Shown: positions 8,445-17,093 of the stretch, one piece after another
How the letters are laid out: the number at the start of each line of letters is the position of its first letter
Position numbering within the stretch: position 1 is the first letter of the stretch
Assembly (NCBI GenBank): GCA_003243425.1
Contig: QFQP01000033.1
Location: forward strand, 1 to 64,000
Reading direction: 5' to 3'
Length of the DNA stretch: 64,000 bases
Origin: Archangium gephyra
GTDB lineage: Bacteria; Myxococcota; Myxococcia; Myxococcales; Myxococcaceae
Translations under genes and position numbers: made by a program
Notes under the pieces: model-generated
Database searches by the model: none
Told to the model about the DNA's origin: nothing
What the model saw: only the letters and a program-made list of their open reading frames with translations

Positions 8445-9389
8445 ATGAAGACCCTTCGAATGTTGTCGACCGTCGCGCTGGTGCTGATCTCCGGCTCGGC
8501 CTTTGCCCAGAGCCGCCCGTGGAAGGTGCCCTTCGCTTTCCGCATCGGCCAGCAGTCGGGCTTCGTCACCGTCGTCGTGCGGGCCACCGACGAGAAGACC
8601 GACGAGGTGCTGGTGGAAGACACCGTCAACGTCATGGTCAGTGATTGGCGCTTCTCGGGGCTGCTCTCGCTGGGCCTGTCCGACGCGTCGACCGCGCAGA
8701 CCATGAAAGACGTCACCAGCCTGCGGGTGGAGTACGCGCGCGCCAGCGCCCCTGATTCGGTGCTGGGGACCCTTCGCTATGGCGCCCCGGCCTGGGCGAT
8801 GACGCTGTCTCCGAACGCGGTCATCACCAACACCGCGTTGCTGGCGCAGCCCGCGCTCAACGTCATGGGTGGCGGCACCGGACTCTCGGTGTCGAGCACG
8901 ACGAGCAACGCGGCCGTCAGCGCGGAGGTCACCAGCACCACCTCGACGACCTTCGTCGCGGCGGTGGAAGGCGTGTCGAACTCGCCCGACGGCGCCGGTG
9001 GGCACTTCATCAACAGCGGTGGCGGCCTTCAGCTGCGCGCGGAGCGTGCCGACGGCAGTGGCGAATTCACCGTGGAGGCCGACGGTACCGTGCGCACGCG
9101 CGGGCAGGCGATCCCCGAGTTCGGTCCGAAGGGGCCGCGCGGCGACACCGGCCCGCAGGGTGTTCCCGGCAACAAGGGCCCGACCGGAAACAAGGGCCCG
9201 CGTGGTGACACGGCGCCGGTCCGGAGCTTCGGCGTGGTGCACACCGGCAACTCCTGCCTGGGCGTCTGCCAGGGCCACACCGTGCTTCAGGCGCAGGCCG
9301 CGGCGGGCGACGCGGGCTGCACCGCCGTCAGTCAGCAGGGCAACGTCAGCAACACCATGGGCGGCATGTGCTGCGTGTGCGGCATGTGA
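8445..9389 (+). CDS. Secreted collagen-like protein with Cys-rich C-terminus (copy 2)
   Basis: 314 aa from ATG 8445 with AAGGGA upstream and a Sec signal peptide ending ASAFAQ-like (GSAFAQ). Blocks shared with the upstream gene are AWAMTLSPNA versus PYAMTLSPGA, AGGHFINSGGGL versus AAGHFVNSEGDL, about ten Gly-X-Y triplets at residues 226-257, and the Cys-rich ending SCLGVCQG...CCVCGM. The pair is a tandem duplication 12 bp apart, probably one transcript. Likely a secreted trimeric fibre. Ends 6 bp from the convergent stop of the next gene. Confidence 0.8.
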   Translation: MKTLRMLSTVALVLISGSAFAQSRPWKVPFAFRIGQQSGFVTVVVRATDEKTDEVLVEDTVNVMVSDWRFSGLLSLGLSDASTAQTMKDVTSLRVEYARASAPDSVLGTLRYGAPAWAMTLSPNAVITNTALLAQPALNVMGGGTGLSVSSTTSNAAVSAEVTSTTSTTFVAAVEGVSNSPDGAGGHFINSGGGLQLRAERADGSGEFTVEADGTVRTRGQAIPEFGPKGPRGDTGPQGVPGNKGPTGNKGPRGDTAPVRSFGVVHTGNSCLGVCQGHTVLQAQAAAGDAGCTAVSQQGNVSNTMGGMCCVCGM

Positions 9390-9395
9390 AGGCGA

Positions 9396-10781
9396 TCACT
9401 TCTTGATCAGCTTCTCGAGCGGCGCCTTGTCGGTGGTGTTCTGCTTGCGCAGCCACTCGATGACCGGCGTCTGCCACACCATGCCGTTGAGCTCGGGGTC
9501 GGGAGCGACGACCTCGAGCCCCAGCCCGTCACCACCGAAGTAGATGTATTCGGTGGTGGCCAGCACGTAGTCCTTCTCGGGCTCGAGCTTCGCGGGGGCG
9601 AGCACGAAGGCCTCGGGGTGCGACTTGAGCTTCTGCAGCACCTCGCCCTTCACCTTCGCGGTGAGCACCGCGTTCTCGAACGGCATCAGCGTGTAGATGC
9701 TCTCGCGGGTGATGTTGCCGGCGGGCAGCGGCGCGCGAATGCCCTTCTTGTTGATGAGCGCGGCGTCGGCCTGGGTCTGGTCTCGCAGCGCGGTGGCCAC
9801 GAGCGTGCGCAGCTGCACGGCGTCGGCGGGGTAGCCGGTCTTCGTGAAGCCCAGCACCTCACCGAGCTGCGCATCGAGCTCCTTCTGCCAGCGGTCGCGC
9901 ACGGCGAGCAGGTCTTTGTCTTCGTCGGCGGTGGTCGACACGTCTTTGCGGCGGGCGATGAGCGCGCGCGTGCCGTCGGCGCCGAGCGAGAACTGCGCCG
10001 ACACGTAGTGCGTGAGCTCGTCGCCGACCGAGAAGTACTGCGTCTTCGAACCGGCGAGCTCCTGTTCGCCTTCGCAGCGGGTGCCGACCACGAGGTCGAC
10101 CTTGCCGTCGGCGAAGGGCTGCAACACCGTGAAGCAGTCGTCGATGAGCGCGATGGTGACGTCGGGCTTCTCGGCGGCGACCATTTCGAGCGCTGCGGGG
10201 AACGCCTCTTCGAGCGGCACGAGCTCGAGGCCCGCGGCGCGGCCGGCGACCACGGTGGTGATGGTCTTGCTGCTGGTGAAGCCGATGACGCCGACCTTCA
10301 CCTTCTCGCGCGTGAAGATCTTCGCGGGCGCGAGCTTGAGCGGCTTCTCGCTGTCGGCCTTGTCGCGCAGGTTGGCGGCGAGGATCTGCAGGCCCGACTC
10401 CTTGCGGAAGCCGTCGAAGACATCGGGGCCGAGATCGAGGTCGTGGTTGCCGAACGCGCTGGCCTTGTACTGGAGCGCCTTCATGACCTCGGCCGTCGAC
10501 TTGCCGTCGAAGCGCGACGAGAGCGCGGCGCCGGAGAACGTGTCGCCGGTCGAGAAGGCCAGCGTGTTGGGCCAGCCGTCTTCCTGCTTCCACTGCGTGA
10601 TGAGCCGCGGCGCTTTGGCCACCAGCTGACCGACCTCGTGGCCGGTGATGAGCAGCGTCACCTTGCCGGAGCGTGCGGGCGGCGCTGCGGGCTTCGCGGG
10701 TTCAGGAGGTGGGGTCTTCGCTTCTTCTTTGGTGCACCCGACGACGGCGAGAGCGGCGGCCAGAAGGATCGAATTGCGCAT
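9396..10781 (-). CDS. 5'-nucleotidase-like lipoprotein, second copy
   Basis: 461 aa with a lipoprotein signal (lipobox VVGC) and a Pro/Ala-rich linker. It aligns along its length with the protein at 1522-2985: LLITGHEVG, STGDTFSG, AFGNHDLDLG, NKKGIRAPLPAGNIT, LMPFENAVLTAKVKG, YIYFGGDG. Here GNHD is intact, but the later histidine blocks are replaced by IDDCF and GTRCEG, as in the paralog (TDGC and GRDCER). The shared Cys at both places suggests a common altered site, perhaps a disulfide. Activity as a phosphatase is doubtful. Transcribed toward the collagen-like genes with no promoter-distal partner. Confidence 0.8.
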   Translation of the reverse strand: MRNSILLAAALAVVGCTKEEAKTPPPEPAKPAAPPARSGKVTLLITGHEVGQLVAKAPRLITQWKQEDGWPNTLAFSTGDTFSGAALSSRFDGKSTAEVMKALQYKASAFGNHDLDLGPDVFDGFRKESGLQILAANLRDKADSEKPLKLAPAKIFTREKVKVGVIGFTSSKTITTVVAGRAAGLELVPLEEAFPAALEMVAAEKPDVTIALIDDCFTVLQPFADGKVDLVVGTRCEGEQELAGSKTQYFSVGDELTHYVSAQFSLGADGTRALIARRKDVSTTADEDKDLLAVRDRWQKELDAQLGEVLGFTKTGYPADAVQLRTLVATALRDQTQADAALINKKGIRAPLPAGNITRESIYTLMPFENAVLTAKVKGEVLQKLKSHPEAFVLAPAKLEPEKDYVLATTEYIYFGGDGLGLEVVAPDPELNGMVWQTPVIEWLRKQNTTDKAPLEKLIKK

Positions 10782-10869
10782 GGAGCGGCTGCTTAGTGCA
10801 CGTCGGCAGGCGCGCCCAGTTGCGTGTGGGAATGGAGACGGCCGGCACGGCGCTGACGACGCGGGTTGA

Positions 10870-11571
10870 TCAGCTGCGCGTGCCCATGACGCGGTCCCAG
10901 AGCGAGAAGTAGAGCCCGTAGTTCCCGCGCACGTGCGCGTGGTGCGCGTCGTGGTTCGTCGTGTAGTTGAGCCACGGCAGTGACGCGCGCAGCCGCTGCG
11001 GCACGACCTCCACGCCGCAGTGACCGACGACGTTGATGGTGATGGCCGCGACCGCGAACGCCAGCCACACCACGGTGGGAATCGGGAGCAGGAACAGCGG
11101 CAGCGCCCAGACGCCCTGCAGCATGGCTTCGAGTGGATGAAACGCCAGCGCGGAGAACGGCGAGGGCGTGTGCGAGCGGTGATGCACCGCGTGCACGCGC
11201 GCGAAGAGCAGCGGGTGATGGAGGAGCCGGTGGCTCCAATAGAAGAACGTGTCGTGGATGATCAGCACCACCGCGAGCCACCCGAAGAACTCGAGCACCG
11301 CGGCGAACCCGGAATGCGTCAGCGGCTTCGGTGCCTGCCCGGTGAACGCGACGCCGAACATCACCCCGAACACCACGCAGGTGAGCATCGACCAGCGGAA
11401 CTCGCGCCACAGGTCGGCGCGTTCGAACGCACGCCGTTGCGTGCGGCCCTTCGCGGTCAGCGGGTTGCCCCGCCAGCGCCAGAAGAAGAGGTACGCGCCG
11501 CCGGCCATCACCACGTAGCGCGCGGCGTGCATGACCATCAGCGCCACGACGGTGAAGGCGAGCCGCTTCAT
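10870..11571 (-). CDS. Sterol desaturase / fatty acid hydroxylase family membrane protein
   Basis: 233 aa from ATG 11571 (ATGA overlap with the upstream stop). The eight-histidine di-iron signature is complete: HDTFFYWSHRLLHH, HAVHHRSH and NHDAHHAHVRGNYG. Four or so hydrophobic stretches anchor it in the membrane. The family uses di-iron and O2 to hydroxylate or desaturate lipids, sterols or carotenoids. It is the last gene of a compact minus-strand set, directly after a quinone oxidoreductase-like gene, which may or may not be its partner. Its stop is part of a TGATCA. Confidence 0.88.
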   Translation of the reverse strand: MKRLAFTVVALMVMHAARYVVMAGGAYLFFWRWRGNPLTAKGRTQRRAFERADLWREFRWSMLTCVVFGVMFGVAFTGQAPKPLTHSGFAAVLEFFGWLAVVLIIHDTFFYWSHRLLHHPLLFARVHAVHHRSHTPSPFSALAFHPLEAMLQGVWALPLFLLPIPTVVWLAFAVAAITINVVGHCGVEVVPQRLRASLPWLNYTTNHDAHHAHVRGNYGLYFSLWDRVMGTRS

Positions 11572-12509
11572 CGCAGCGTCAACACCCACTTGCCCACCGT
11601 GAGCCCGCCTTCGAGCCGCCGGTGCGCGCGCGCGGCATCTTCGAGCGGGACCGTGGTCGTCTCGAGCTGCAGCCGGCCGTCGAGCAGGCGCGCGAGCACC
11701 TCGTTCGTCGCGTGTTCACGCAGGTGCGCAGGCATCTCCGTGCGCAGCCAGAACGCGCTGACCGTCACCGATTTCTCGTAGAGCGACTCGAGCGTCACCG
11801 GCGCGGGCTGACCTGCCGCGGTGCCGAAGGTGACCCAGCGGCCGAGCGGCGCGAGCGACGTCAGCGCGTCGACGTCGGCGCCGAGGCCTTCGAGCAACAG
11901 GTTGACGCCGCTGGGCGCGAGCTCACGGAGCTGCTGCTGAAATTCAGGGCCGCGCGTCAGCACGTGGTGCGCCCCGCGCCGCTTCACCACGTCGAACTTC
12001 GCTGCACGCGAGACGGAGCCGATGACCGTCGCGCCGGCTTCGCGCGCGAGCTGCACCAGCAATTGACCGACGCCACCGGCGGCCGCGTGGATCAACACCG
12101 TGTCCTTCTCAGTCACCCGGCCCAGCGTGTGCAGCACGTGCCACGCGGTCAGCGCCTGCAGCGGGAACGCAGCGCCGGTCACGAAGTCGAGTTGATCAGG
12201 AAGGTGGATCAACTTCGCGATGGGGACCACACACAGCTCCGCATGCGCGCGCGGATGAACGAAGGCGACCCGCTTGCCCACCCACTCGCGAGGTCCGTCA
12301 CGCACGACACCGGCGGCTTCGAACCCGCTCGTCTCCGGCAACGGTTGATCCGCCAGGTACGTGCCTGCGCGCCGCTCGGTGTCGGCGAAGTTCAAACCGC
12401 CGGCGTGCACCTCGACGAGCACCTCGCCGTCACCCGGCGCGGGCGCGTCGAGCTCGTCGATGCGCAAGACCTCCGGACCACCGAAGACATGAAACCGGAG
12501 CGCGCGCAT
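11568..12509 (-). CDS. Zinc-independent quinone oxidoreductase-like (MDR) protein
   Basis: 313 aa; ATG 12509 starts the conserved MRALRFHVFGGPEVL opening, and the longer frame upstream runs into intergenic DNA. It is a medium-chain dehydrogenase/reductase: GLNFAD, the Rossmann motif AAAGGVGQLLVQLA (about residues 140-153) and GRWVTFGTAAG. There is no structural-zinc Cys cluster and no catalytic GHE, which places it with the QOR/zeta-crystallin branch using NADPH to reduce quinones or enones. Translation of the downstream hydroxylase-family gene is coupled by an ATGA overlap. Confidence 0.87.
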   Translation of the reverse strand: MRALRFHVFGGPEVLRIDELDAPAPGDGEVLVEVHAGGLNFADTERRAGTYLADQPLPETSGFEAAGVVRDGPREWVGKRVAFVHPRAHAELCVVPIAKLIHLPDQLDFVTGAAFPLQALTAWHVLHTLGRVTEKDTVLIHAAAGGVGQLLVQLAREAGATVIGSVSRAAKFDVVKRRGAHHVLTRGPEFQQQLRELAPSGVNLLLEGLGADVDALTSLAPLGRWVTFGTAAGQPAPVTLESLYEKSVTVSAFWLRTEMPAHLREHATNEVLARLLDGRLQLETTTVPLEDAARAHRRLEGGLTVGKWVLTLR

Positions 12510-12520
12510 GGCCGCGGTGA

Positions 12521-12751
12521 CTACTTCACGTGCACGACCCGTACACGCGCCGTCTTGGGGTCGAGCTCCGGCCATTCGGCAGGCTCACCGCTCAGCGCCC
12601 CGAGCGTCGCCGTTCGCCGCGGAGGCACCGAGTACATGCCGAACGACAGCAGCTTCCACGGGTCGACGTGAAAGCCGAACTGCAGCACCAGCGTGACCAG
12701 CGGCCACACCGCGACCAACACCACCAATGCGCGCGCGAGTCGTCGTCTCAT
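12521..12751 (-). CDS. Small membrane-anchored protein, unknown function
   Basis: 76 aa from ATG 12751, overlapping the upstream stop by 4 bp. One N-terminal transmembrane helix (residues about 7-28, ALVVLVAVWPLVTLVLQFG) is followed by HVDPWKLLSFGMYSVP and a charged tail. The overlap and conserved spacing with the membrane protein upstream suggest the two work together. The phrase PWKLLSFGMYS resembles proteins found beside HTTM-type membrane proteins, but I would not name it. Confidence 0.7.
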   Translation of the reverse strand: MRRRLARALVVLVAVWPLVTLVLQFGFHVDPWKLLSFGMYSVPPRRTATLGALSGEPAEWPELDPKTARVRVVHVK

Positions 12752-13524
12752 GACGGGGTGTGAAGTGCCCAGTACGGAGCGGGAATGACCCCGAGTCGCA
12801 ACGCGGCCAGCAGCAACACGCCGCACCCCACCAGCCAGCGCGCGCGCGGTGACGTCACCAGCATGTTGGTGAGCAACAACGCGAACTCCCACTCGTGCGC
12901 GACCAGCTGCACCGACCAGATGAGGGCCAGCGACACCGGCCGCGCGAAGCGGCGCCACCCGGGCCACCACAACGCACCCATCGCAATTTCTGAAACCCAC
13001 ACCGCGTTGGAGATGATCAGCCACGCACCGCCGAGCACGAACGGCCCGCTGCCCTCGGTCACGCGGCTCAATGCGCCCAGTCGCATCGCATCGGCGTCGC
13101 TCAAGAACGGCCGCAACACCGCGCTGATGTCCGCGCGCGAGACCGCGAGCCACGCCAACGTCTCGGCGTGAAACCACAGCCCGTGGACGGCCTTGTGAAT
13201 TCCGCTCCACACGAACGAGATCAGCACCACCGCGAGCAGCTCGTCGCGGTCGTCGTCGAGCAGCGCGATGAGCAGGCTCACCACCACGCCCAGGTACAGA
13301 TGGTTCCCCGTGCGGGGAAACGCGAGCACGCACTGCGCGACGCCCAGCAGCGCCACCAACCACATCGTGGCGCGCGGCTTCCACCACGCGAGCGGCAGCG
13401 AGAGCACGTGCAGCACCACCAGCACCGGGTGGGTCGCCGGCTGACCCAGCACCTGCGCCGCCTGATGCAGCGCATGCACGGTCGCGATGCCGCGCGCGTC
13501 AGTCACCGTCGCCGCTGCCACCAC
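12748..13524 (-). CDS. Polytopic membrane protein, possibly HTTM-like
   Basis: Up to 258 aa with five to six hydrophobic segments. Features are GNHLYLGVVVSLLIALLDDDRDE, FVWSGIHKAVHGLWF and an aromatic-rich Trp-containing third quarter. GTG codons at 13524, 13521 and 13506 are all possible starts; 13506 would leave an 8-bp overlap with the gene upstream. The layout of an asparagine/histidine motif followed by membrane helices vaguely recalls HTTM proteins (vitamin K-dependent carboxylase relatives), without a diagnostic motif. It is coupled to a 76-residue membrane protein. Confidence 0.7.
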   Translation of the reverse strand: MVAAATVTDARGIATVHALHQAAQVLGQPATHPVLVVLHVLSLPLAWWKPRATMWLVALLGVAQCVLAFPRTGNHLYLGVVVSLLIALLDDDRDELLAVVLISFVWSGIHKAVHGLWFHAETLAWLAVSRADISAVLRPFLSDADAMRLGALSRVTEGSGPFVLGGAWLIISNAVWVSEIAMGALWWPGWRRFARPVSLALIWSVQLVAHEWEFALLLTNMLVTSPRARWLVGCGVLLLAALRLGVIPAPYWALHTPS

Positions 13525-13984
13525 ACGAGATGCGAGTGCCTTCGGTCTCGTACGAAACGCCGAACGTGCACGTCATTTCTTCGGTCGCGTTCTTGAGGTG
13601 CAGCGTGCCGGTGCGGTCGCCTTCGAGCCCGCGAATGCCCAGCGTCAGGGTGCCTTCGGGCGCCGGCGGCTCCGGGGTCACCGAGAACGTGAGGAAGCCG
13701 GTCGGCGGGAGCGCGTAGTTCTTCTCGGTCAGCACGGTCGGCTGATTGCCGTTCAGGCTGAAGTTCGAAGTGACGGCGCCGTTGCCCCACGACAGCGCAT
13801 ACACGTGGGTGTCTTCGCTCAGACACGACGTGCGGCGCACGATGACCATGCGGCTCACGGCATCGAGGGTCGCGCCGTTCAACGTGGTGCCGCCCCACGT
13901 GCCAGTGCACGACCCTTCATCGAGCGGACCGCAACGGCAGCCCGCCACCGATACCGTCAGCATCACCAGCACGAGTGTTCGCAT
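13499..13984 (-). CDS. Lipoprotein, tandem paralog A
   Basis: 161 aa with lipobox VAGC followed immediately by RCG. Shared blocks with the gene upstream are CRCG, WGNGA, FSLNGN, LTLGIRGLEGDRTG and FGVSYETEGT, giving roughly 40 percent identity by eye. It ends in a Cys-containing GGSGDGD tail. The conserved GDRTG and Cys pairs suggest a small beta-sandwich stabilised by disulfides. No catalytic signature. Periplasmic or outer-membrane location is inferred from the lipobox. Confidence 0.78.
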   Translation of the reverse strand: MRTLVLVMLTVSVAGCRCGPLDEGSCTGTWGGTTLNGATLDAVSRMVIVRRTSCLSEDTHVYALSWGNGAVTSNFSLNGNQPTVLTEKNYALPPTGFLTFSVTPEPPAPEGTLTLGIRGLEGDRTGTLHLKNATEEMTCTFGVSYETEGTRISCGGSGDGD

Positions 13985-14008
13985 GCGCAGCGGAACCTAC
14001 GGTGTTGC

Positions 14009-14497
14009 TCAGCCGCCGTCGCCGCCATCGGCAGGGTCGCAGCTGAGCAGCGTGCCCTCCGTCTCGTACGAGACCGCGAAGCTGCACGACATCTCCTGGC
14101 CGCCGTTCTTCAGCACCAGCTTGCCGGTGCGGTCGCCTTCCATGCCGCGCAGGCCGAGCGTCACCGTGCCCTCGGGGCTCTTCTCGGGCGTGGTGTCGAA
14201 GCTCATGAACTCGCTCGACGGCAGCCGGTAGTCCTTCGCGGCCAGCACCGTGGGCGCGCCGCCCTTGAGGCTGAAGCGCGTGGCGAAGGCGCCGTTGCCC
14301 CACGAGAGCTCGTAGCGAACCACGTCGAGGTCCTCGCACGTCTTCTTGCGCTCGATGACCACGCGGCTCGACTTGTCGAGCTCTGCGCCCTTCACCGTCG
14401 CCGTGCCCCAGGCGCCGTCGCAGGTTCCCTCCGTCACGCGCCCGCAGCGGCAGCCCGAGAGGACGAACAGCGACAGCATGACGGCGGTGAAGCGCAT
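14009..14497 (-). CDS. Lipoprotein, tandem paralog B
   Basis: 162 aa with lipobox LSGC and the same CRCG start. Paralog of the downstream gene (24 bp apart): WGNGAFATRFSLKGG, VTLGLRGMEGDRTG, FAVSYETEGTLLSC. First gene of the minus-strand cluster that runs to 10870 and divergent from an ATP-grasp gene, with only 23 bp between the two starts, so promoters must overlap coding sequence or be very compact. Function unknown. Confidence 0.78.
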   Translation of the reverse strand: MRFTAVMLSLFVLSGCRCGRVTEGTCDGAWGTATVKGAELDKSSRVVIERKKTCEDLDVVRYELSWGNGAFATRFSLKGGAPTVLAAKDYRLPSSEFMSFDTTPEKSPEGTVTLGLRGMEGDRTGKLVLKNGGQEMSCSFAVSYETEGTLLSCDPADGGDGG

Positions 14498-14520
14498 CTT
14501 TTTGATTATGTCCTACGCGC

Positions 14521-15375
14521 GTGCGCCTCGGACTCCTGACGTCGACCCGTTTTGCTGCGTATTACGAAGATGAAACGCCCTTGGTGAACGCGTTGCGCGC
14601 GCGGAAAGTCCACGTGGAGCCGGTGGTGTGGACCGAGGCGCGCCCGCTCGATGATTTCGACGCCATTGTCATGCGCACGCCGTGGGACTGGTTTCAGCAC
14701 CGCGAGCGATTTCGCGCGTTCCTCGGCTCGCTGCGCGACGTGAAGGCCCGCGTGTTCAACGCGCCTGAACTCATGTTGCGCTTCGCTGACAAGCGCTACC
14801 TCACCGCGTTGGCGGCGGAGGGGCTCGCCGTCATTCCCACGCAACAACTCGAGTCGTCTGAACTCTCGTCAGTGGCCGACCGCGTGGCGACGCTGGGCTG
14901 GGAGCGCGCGGTGCTCAAGCCGGCGTTCACCGCCAACGCCGTGGGCGCGCGGTTGTTCGACGCCGTCGACGCATCGAAGGTGGTGACCGAGCTGGCGCCG
15001 TTGCCCGCCGGTGAGCCGTGGTTGCTGCAGCCCTTCGTGCCGGCGATTGCAGAAGGAGAACGATCCTTCATCTTCTTCGGCGGGCGCTTCAGCCACGGCG
15101 TGCTCAAGAAGCCGAAGCACGGCGAGTGGCGCGTGCAGCACGACTACGGCGGTGTGGTCGAGCCCTGGGCTCCGTCGGCGCGGGAACTCGACGAAGCCAA
15201 CGCGCTGCTCGAGAAGGCCGCGCCGGGAACGCTGTACGCACGGGTTGACGCGGTGCCCTTCGAGGGTCGGTTGCACCTCATGGAGCTCGAGCTCGTCGAG
15301 CCGGAGTTGTTCTTCCGCGTCGACCCACAAGCGCCCACCCGCTTCGTCGACGCGCTTCTGACGAAACTCAGTTGA
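14521..15375 (+). CDS. ATP-grasp domain protein (RimK/glutathione synthetase-like)
   Basis: 284 aa from GTG 14521. An N-terminal pre-ATP-grasp region (LGLLTSTRFAAYYEDE, VMRTPWDWF) is followed by an ATP-grasp fold: ADKRYLTALAAEG, VLKPAFTANAVGARLF (nucleotide-binding Lys and Gly loop), LQPFVPAIAEGERSFIFF (Glu of the adenine pocket) and RVDAVPFEGRLHLMELELVEPELFF (metal-binding Glu residues). This is the pattern of small ATP-grasp ligases annotated as glutathione synthetase-like. Carboxylate-amine ligase activity is likely; substrates unknown. No signal peptide, so cytoplasmic. Confidence 0.83.
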   Translation: MRLGLLTSTRFAAYYEDETPLVNALRARKVHVEPVVWTEARPLDDFDAIVMRTPWDWFQHRERFRAFLGSLRDVKARVFNAPELMLRFADKRYLTALAAEGLAVIPTQQLESSELSSVADRVATLGWERAVLKPAFTANAVGARLFDAVDASKVVTELAPLPAGEPWLLQPFVPAIAEGERSFIFFGGRFSHGVLKKPKHGEWRVQHDYGGVVEPWAPSARELDEANALLEKAAPGTLYARVDAVPFEGRLHLMELELVEPELFFRVDPQAPTRFVDALLTKLS

Positions 15376-15440
15376 CCGTCAGGGGGCCTCCTCGAGCGTT
15401 CGCGGCGCAGTTTCCGACCACTCGCGAGGACCCCACACAC

Positions 15441-17093
15441 ATGAAGAAGCTCGTTGCTGCTCTGGTCGCGGTCGCGGCCGTCACGTCGTCTTGCGGACCG
15501 ACGGAGCAATTTCCGGACACCATCACCGTGAATCAGCCTCCGGTGGAGCCGGCGCCGACCGAGTTCACGAACACCAACAACAATACGAATACCAACGTGA
15601 CCACGCCTTCGACGCCGCGCGGCTCGGTGTCGGGTGTGGTGACCACCACCAACCTTTCGCCGCTCGCCGATGCCGACGTCGAGTTGATCATCGGCAGCGC
15701 GCAGACGCTGACCACGAAGACGGACATGAGTGGTGCGTTCCGCTTCGCCGACGTGCCCGCGGGTTCGCAGGTGCTGGTGAACATCAGCAAGAACGGTTTC
15801 GCGCGCGCGCGGGTGACGACCACCGTGCCCAGCGCGGCCGGCAACGTGCCGATCGACGACGCCAACGCCAGCTTTGGCCCCATTCAACTCGCGGAGCTCA
15901 ACGGCACGGTTCGCTTCGTGGTGTCGCGACCCGATGGCCGGCCGGCGGCGGCCGTTCGCGCGTCGCTGCGCGTCTCGCCAGTGGTGTCGGTGACGCTCTT
16001 CAACAACGACAACACCAGCCAGGCCACGAGCCACCTCACGCTCGACGCGGTGGCCGATGCGCAGGGGCAGCTGGTGTTCAACGGCGTGCCCACGCCGCTG
16101 GAGCTCACGCGTTTCAACAACGCGCAGTACCAGCTGTACGTCTCGCCGCTCGACGCCGACAACGACGGCTTCCCCGAGACCGGTGGGTACGTCGACAGCT
16201 ACAGCGCGTCGTCGCTCGTCGGGGCGGGCAATGTTCGCTTCGTCACCCTGGGCGCGCTCGGCAGCGGCGGGTTCTGGGTCGAGTCGTCGAACGTCGGCAG
16301 TCTGCGCAACGCCGCTGACAACGACCCGCTGCGCAACACGGTGCGCACTGGTGAGTCGTTGCAGTTCGTGTTCTCGCAGCCGGTGCAGCCGCAGTCGCTC
16401 GTGGTGCGCGTGACCAACGAATACGGCGCGTCGTCGCTGAGCGTTACGCCGCAGCTTTCGTTCGGCAACATGATGGTCAGCGTCCCGCTCGGCAATTCAG
16501 TGAGCGTGGTGGGCGAGTACAACATCGACCTGCGCGCGATCTCCGCGAGCGGTGCGCAGTACACGCGCACCGGCTTCTTCTTCTTCAACACCGCGACACC
16601 CACGCCCGTGACGGCGGTGGCGGCCTCGTACCAGGAGACGTCGTTGACCGCGGCCGCGGCGACGCAGCTGAACAACGGCGAAGCGGTCTTCGTGCATTTC
16701 TCGGCGCCGATCGCCTTCGGCCAGTCGGGCATGCTGCCGCAGGTGTTCTTCAACGCCGACATCGGTGGCCCCACGCCTGGCGTCATCGGTGACTTTCAGG
16801 GCGAGCGGGGTGCGGCGCAGGGGTTCACGCTCATCCCCAATGAGCCGACGGCGCCGGTAGCCACGCGCATTCCTGTAGAGCAACCCGTCTTCCCCCTCGT
16901 GCTCTCGGGTTACACCACGCGCTGGAGCTTCGCGTACCAGGGCGCTCCGCTCACCGCGCTCTCGACGCTGGAGCTCGACGTCGCGTTCTCGAAGATTCCC
17001 AACAACGCCTTCGTCGACTCGTTCTGGAGTCAGCCGGTGACCAGCGACTTCGTGTTGACCGGCGTGGTGAAGCAGCCGGTGCCGGTGCCCTGA
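15441..17093 (+). CDS. Lipoprotein with carboxypeptidase-regulatory-like domain
   Basis: 550 aa from ATG 15441 (GCGAGGA upstream; the frame is open before it but that overlaps the previous gene). Lipobox TSSC, then a low-complexity linker with NTNNNTNTN. Residues about 55-130 form a carboxypeptidase-regulatory-like beta-sandwich (GSVSGVVTTTNLSPLADADVEL..., TDMSGAFRFADVPAGS). The remaining 400 residues are beta-rich Ig-type repeats without enzyme motifs (FVFSQPVQP, VHFSAPIAF, each typical of SbsA-like Ig modules). Likely an outer-membrane or surface protein of unknown ligand. Its TGA is half of a TGATCA shared with the convergent GNAT gene. Confidence 0.78.
   Translation: MKKLVAALVAVAAVTSSCGPTEQFPDTITVNQPPVEPAPTEFTNTNNNTNTNVTTPSTPRGSVSGVVTTTNLSPLADADVELIIGSAQTLTTKTDMSGAFRFADVPAGSQVLVNISKNGFARARVTTTVPSAAGNVPIDDANASFGPIQLAELNGTVRFVVSRPDGRPAAAVRASLRVSPVVSVTLFNNDNTSQATSHLTLDAVADAQGQLVFNGVPTPLELTRFNNAQYQLYVSPLDADNDGFPETGGYVDSYSASSLVGAGNVRFVTLGALGSGGFWVESSNVGSLRNAADNDPLRNTVRTGESLQFVFSQPVQPQSLVVRVTNEYGASSLSVTPQLSFGNMMVSVPLGNSVSVVGEYNIDLRAISASGAQYTRTGFFFFNTATPTPVTAVAASYQETSLTAAAATQLNNGEAVFVHFSAPIAFGQSGMLPQVFFNADIGGPTPGVIGDFQGERGAAQGFTLIPNEPTAPVATRIPVEQPVFPLVLSGYTTRWSFAYQGAPLTALSTLELDVAFSKIPNNAFVDSFWSQPVTSDFVLTGVVKQPVPVP

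Noticed and set aside
12521..13387. 288-residue minus-strand frame containing the 76-aa protein
   Set aside because: Everything upstream of ATG 12751 is an out-of-frame reading of the polytopic membrane protein gene.
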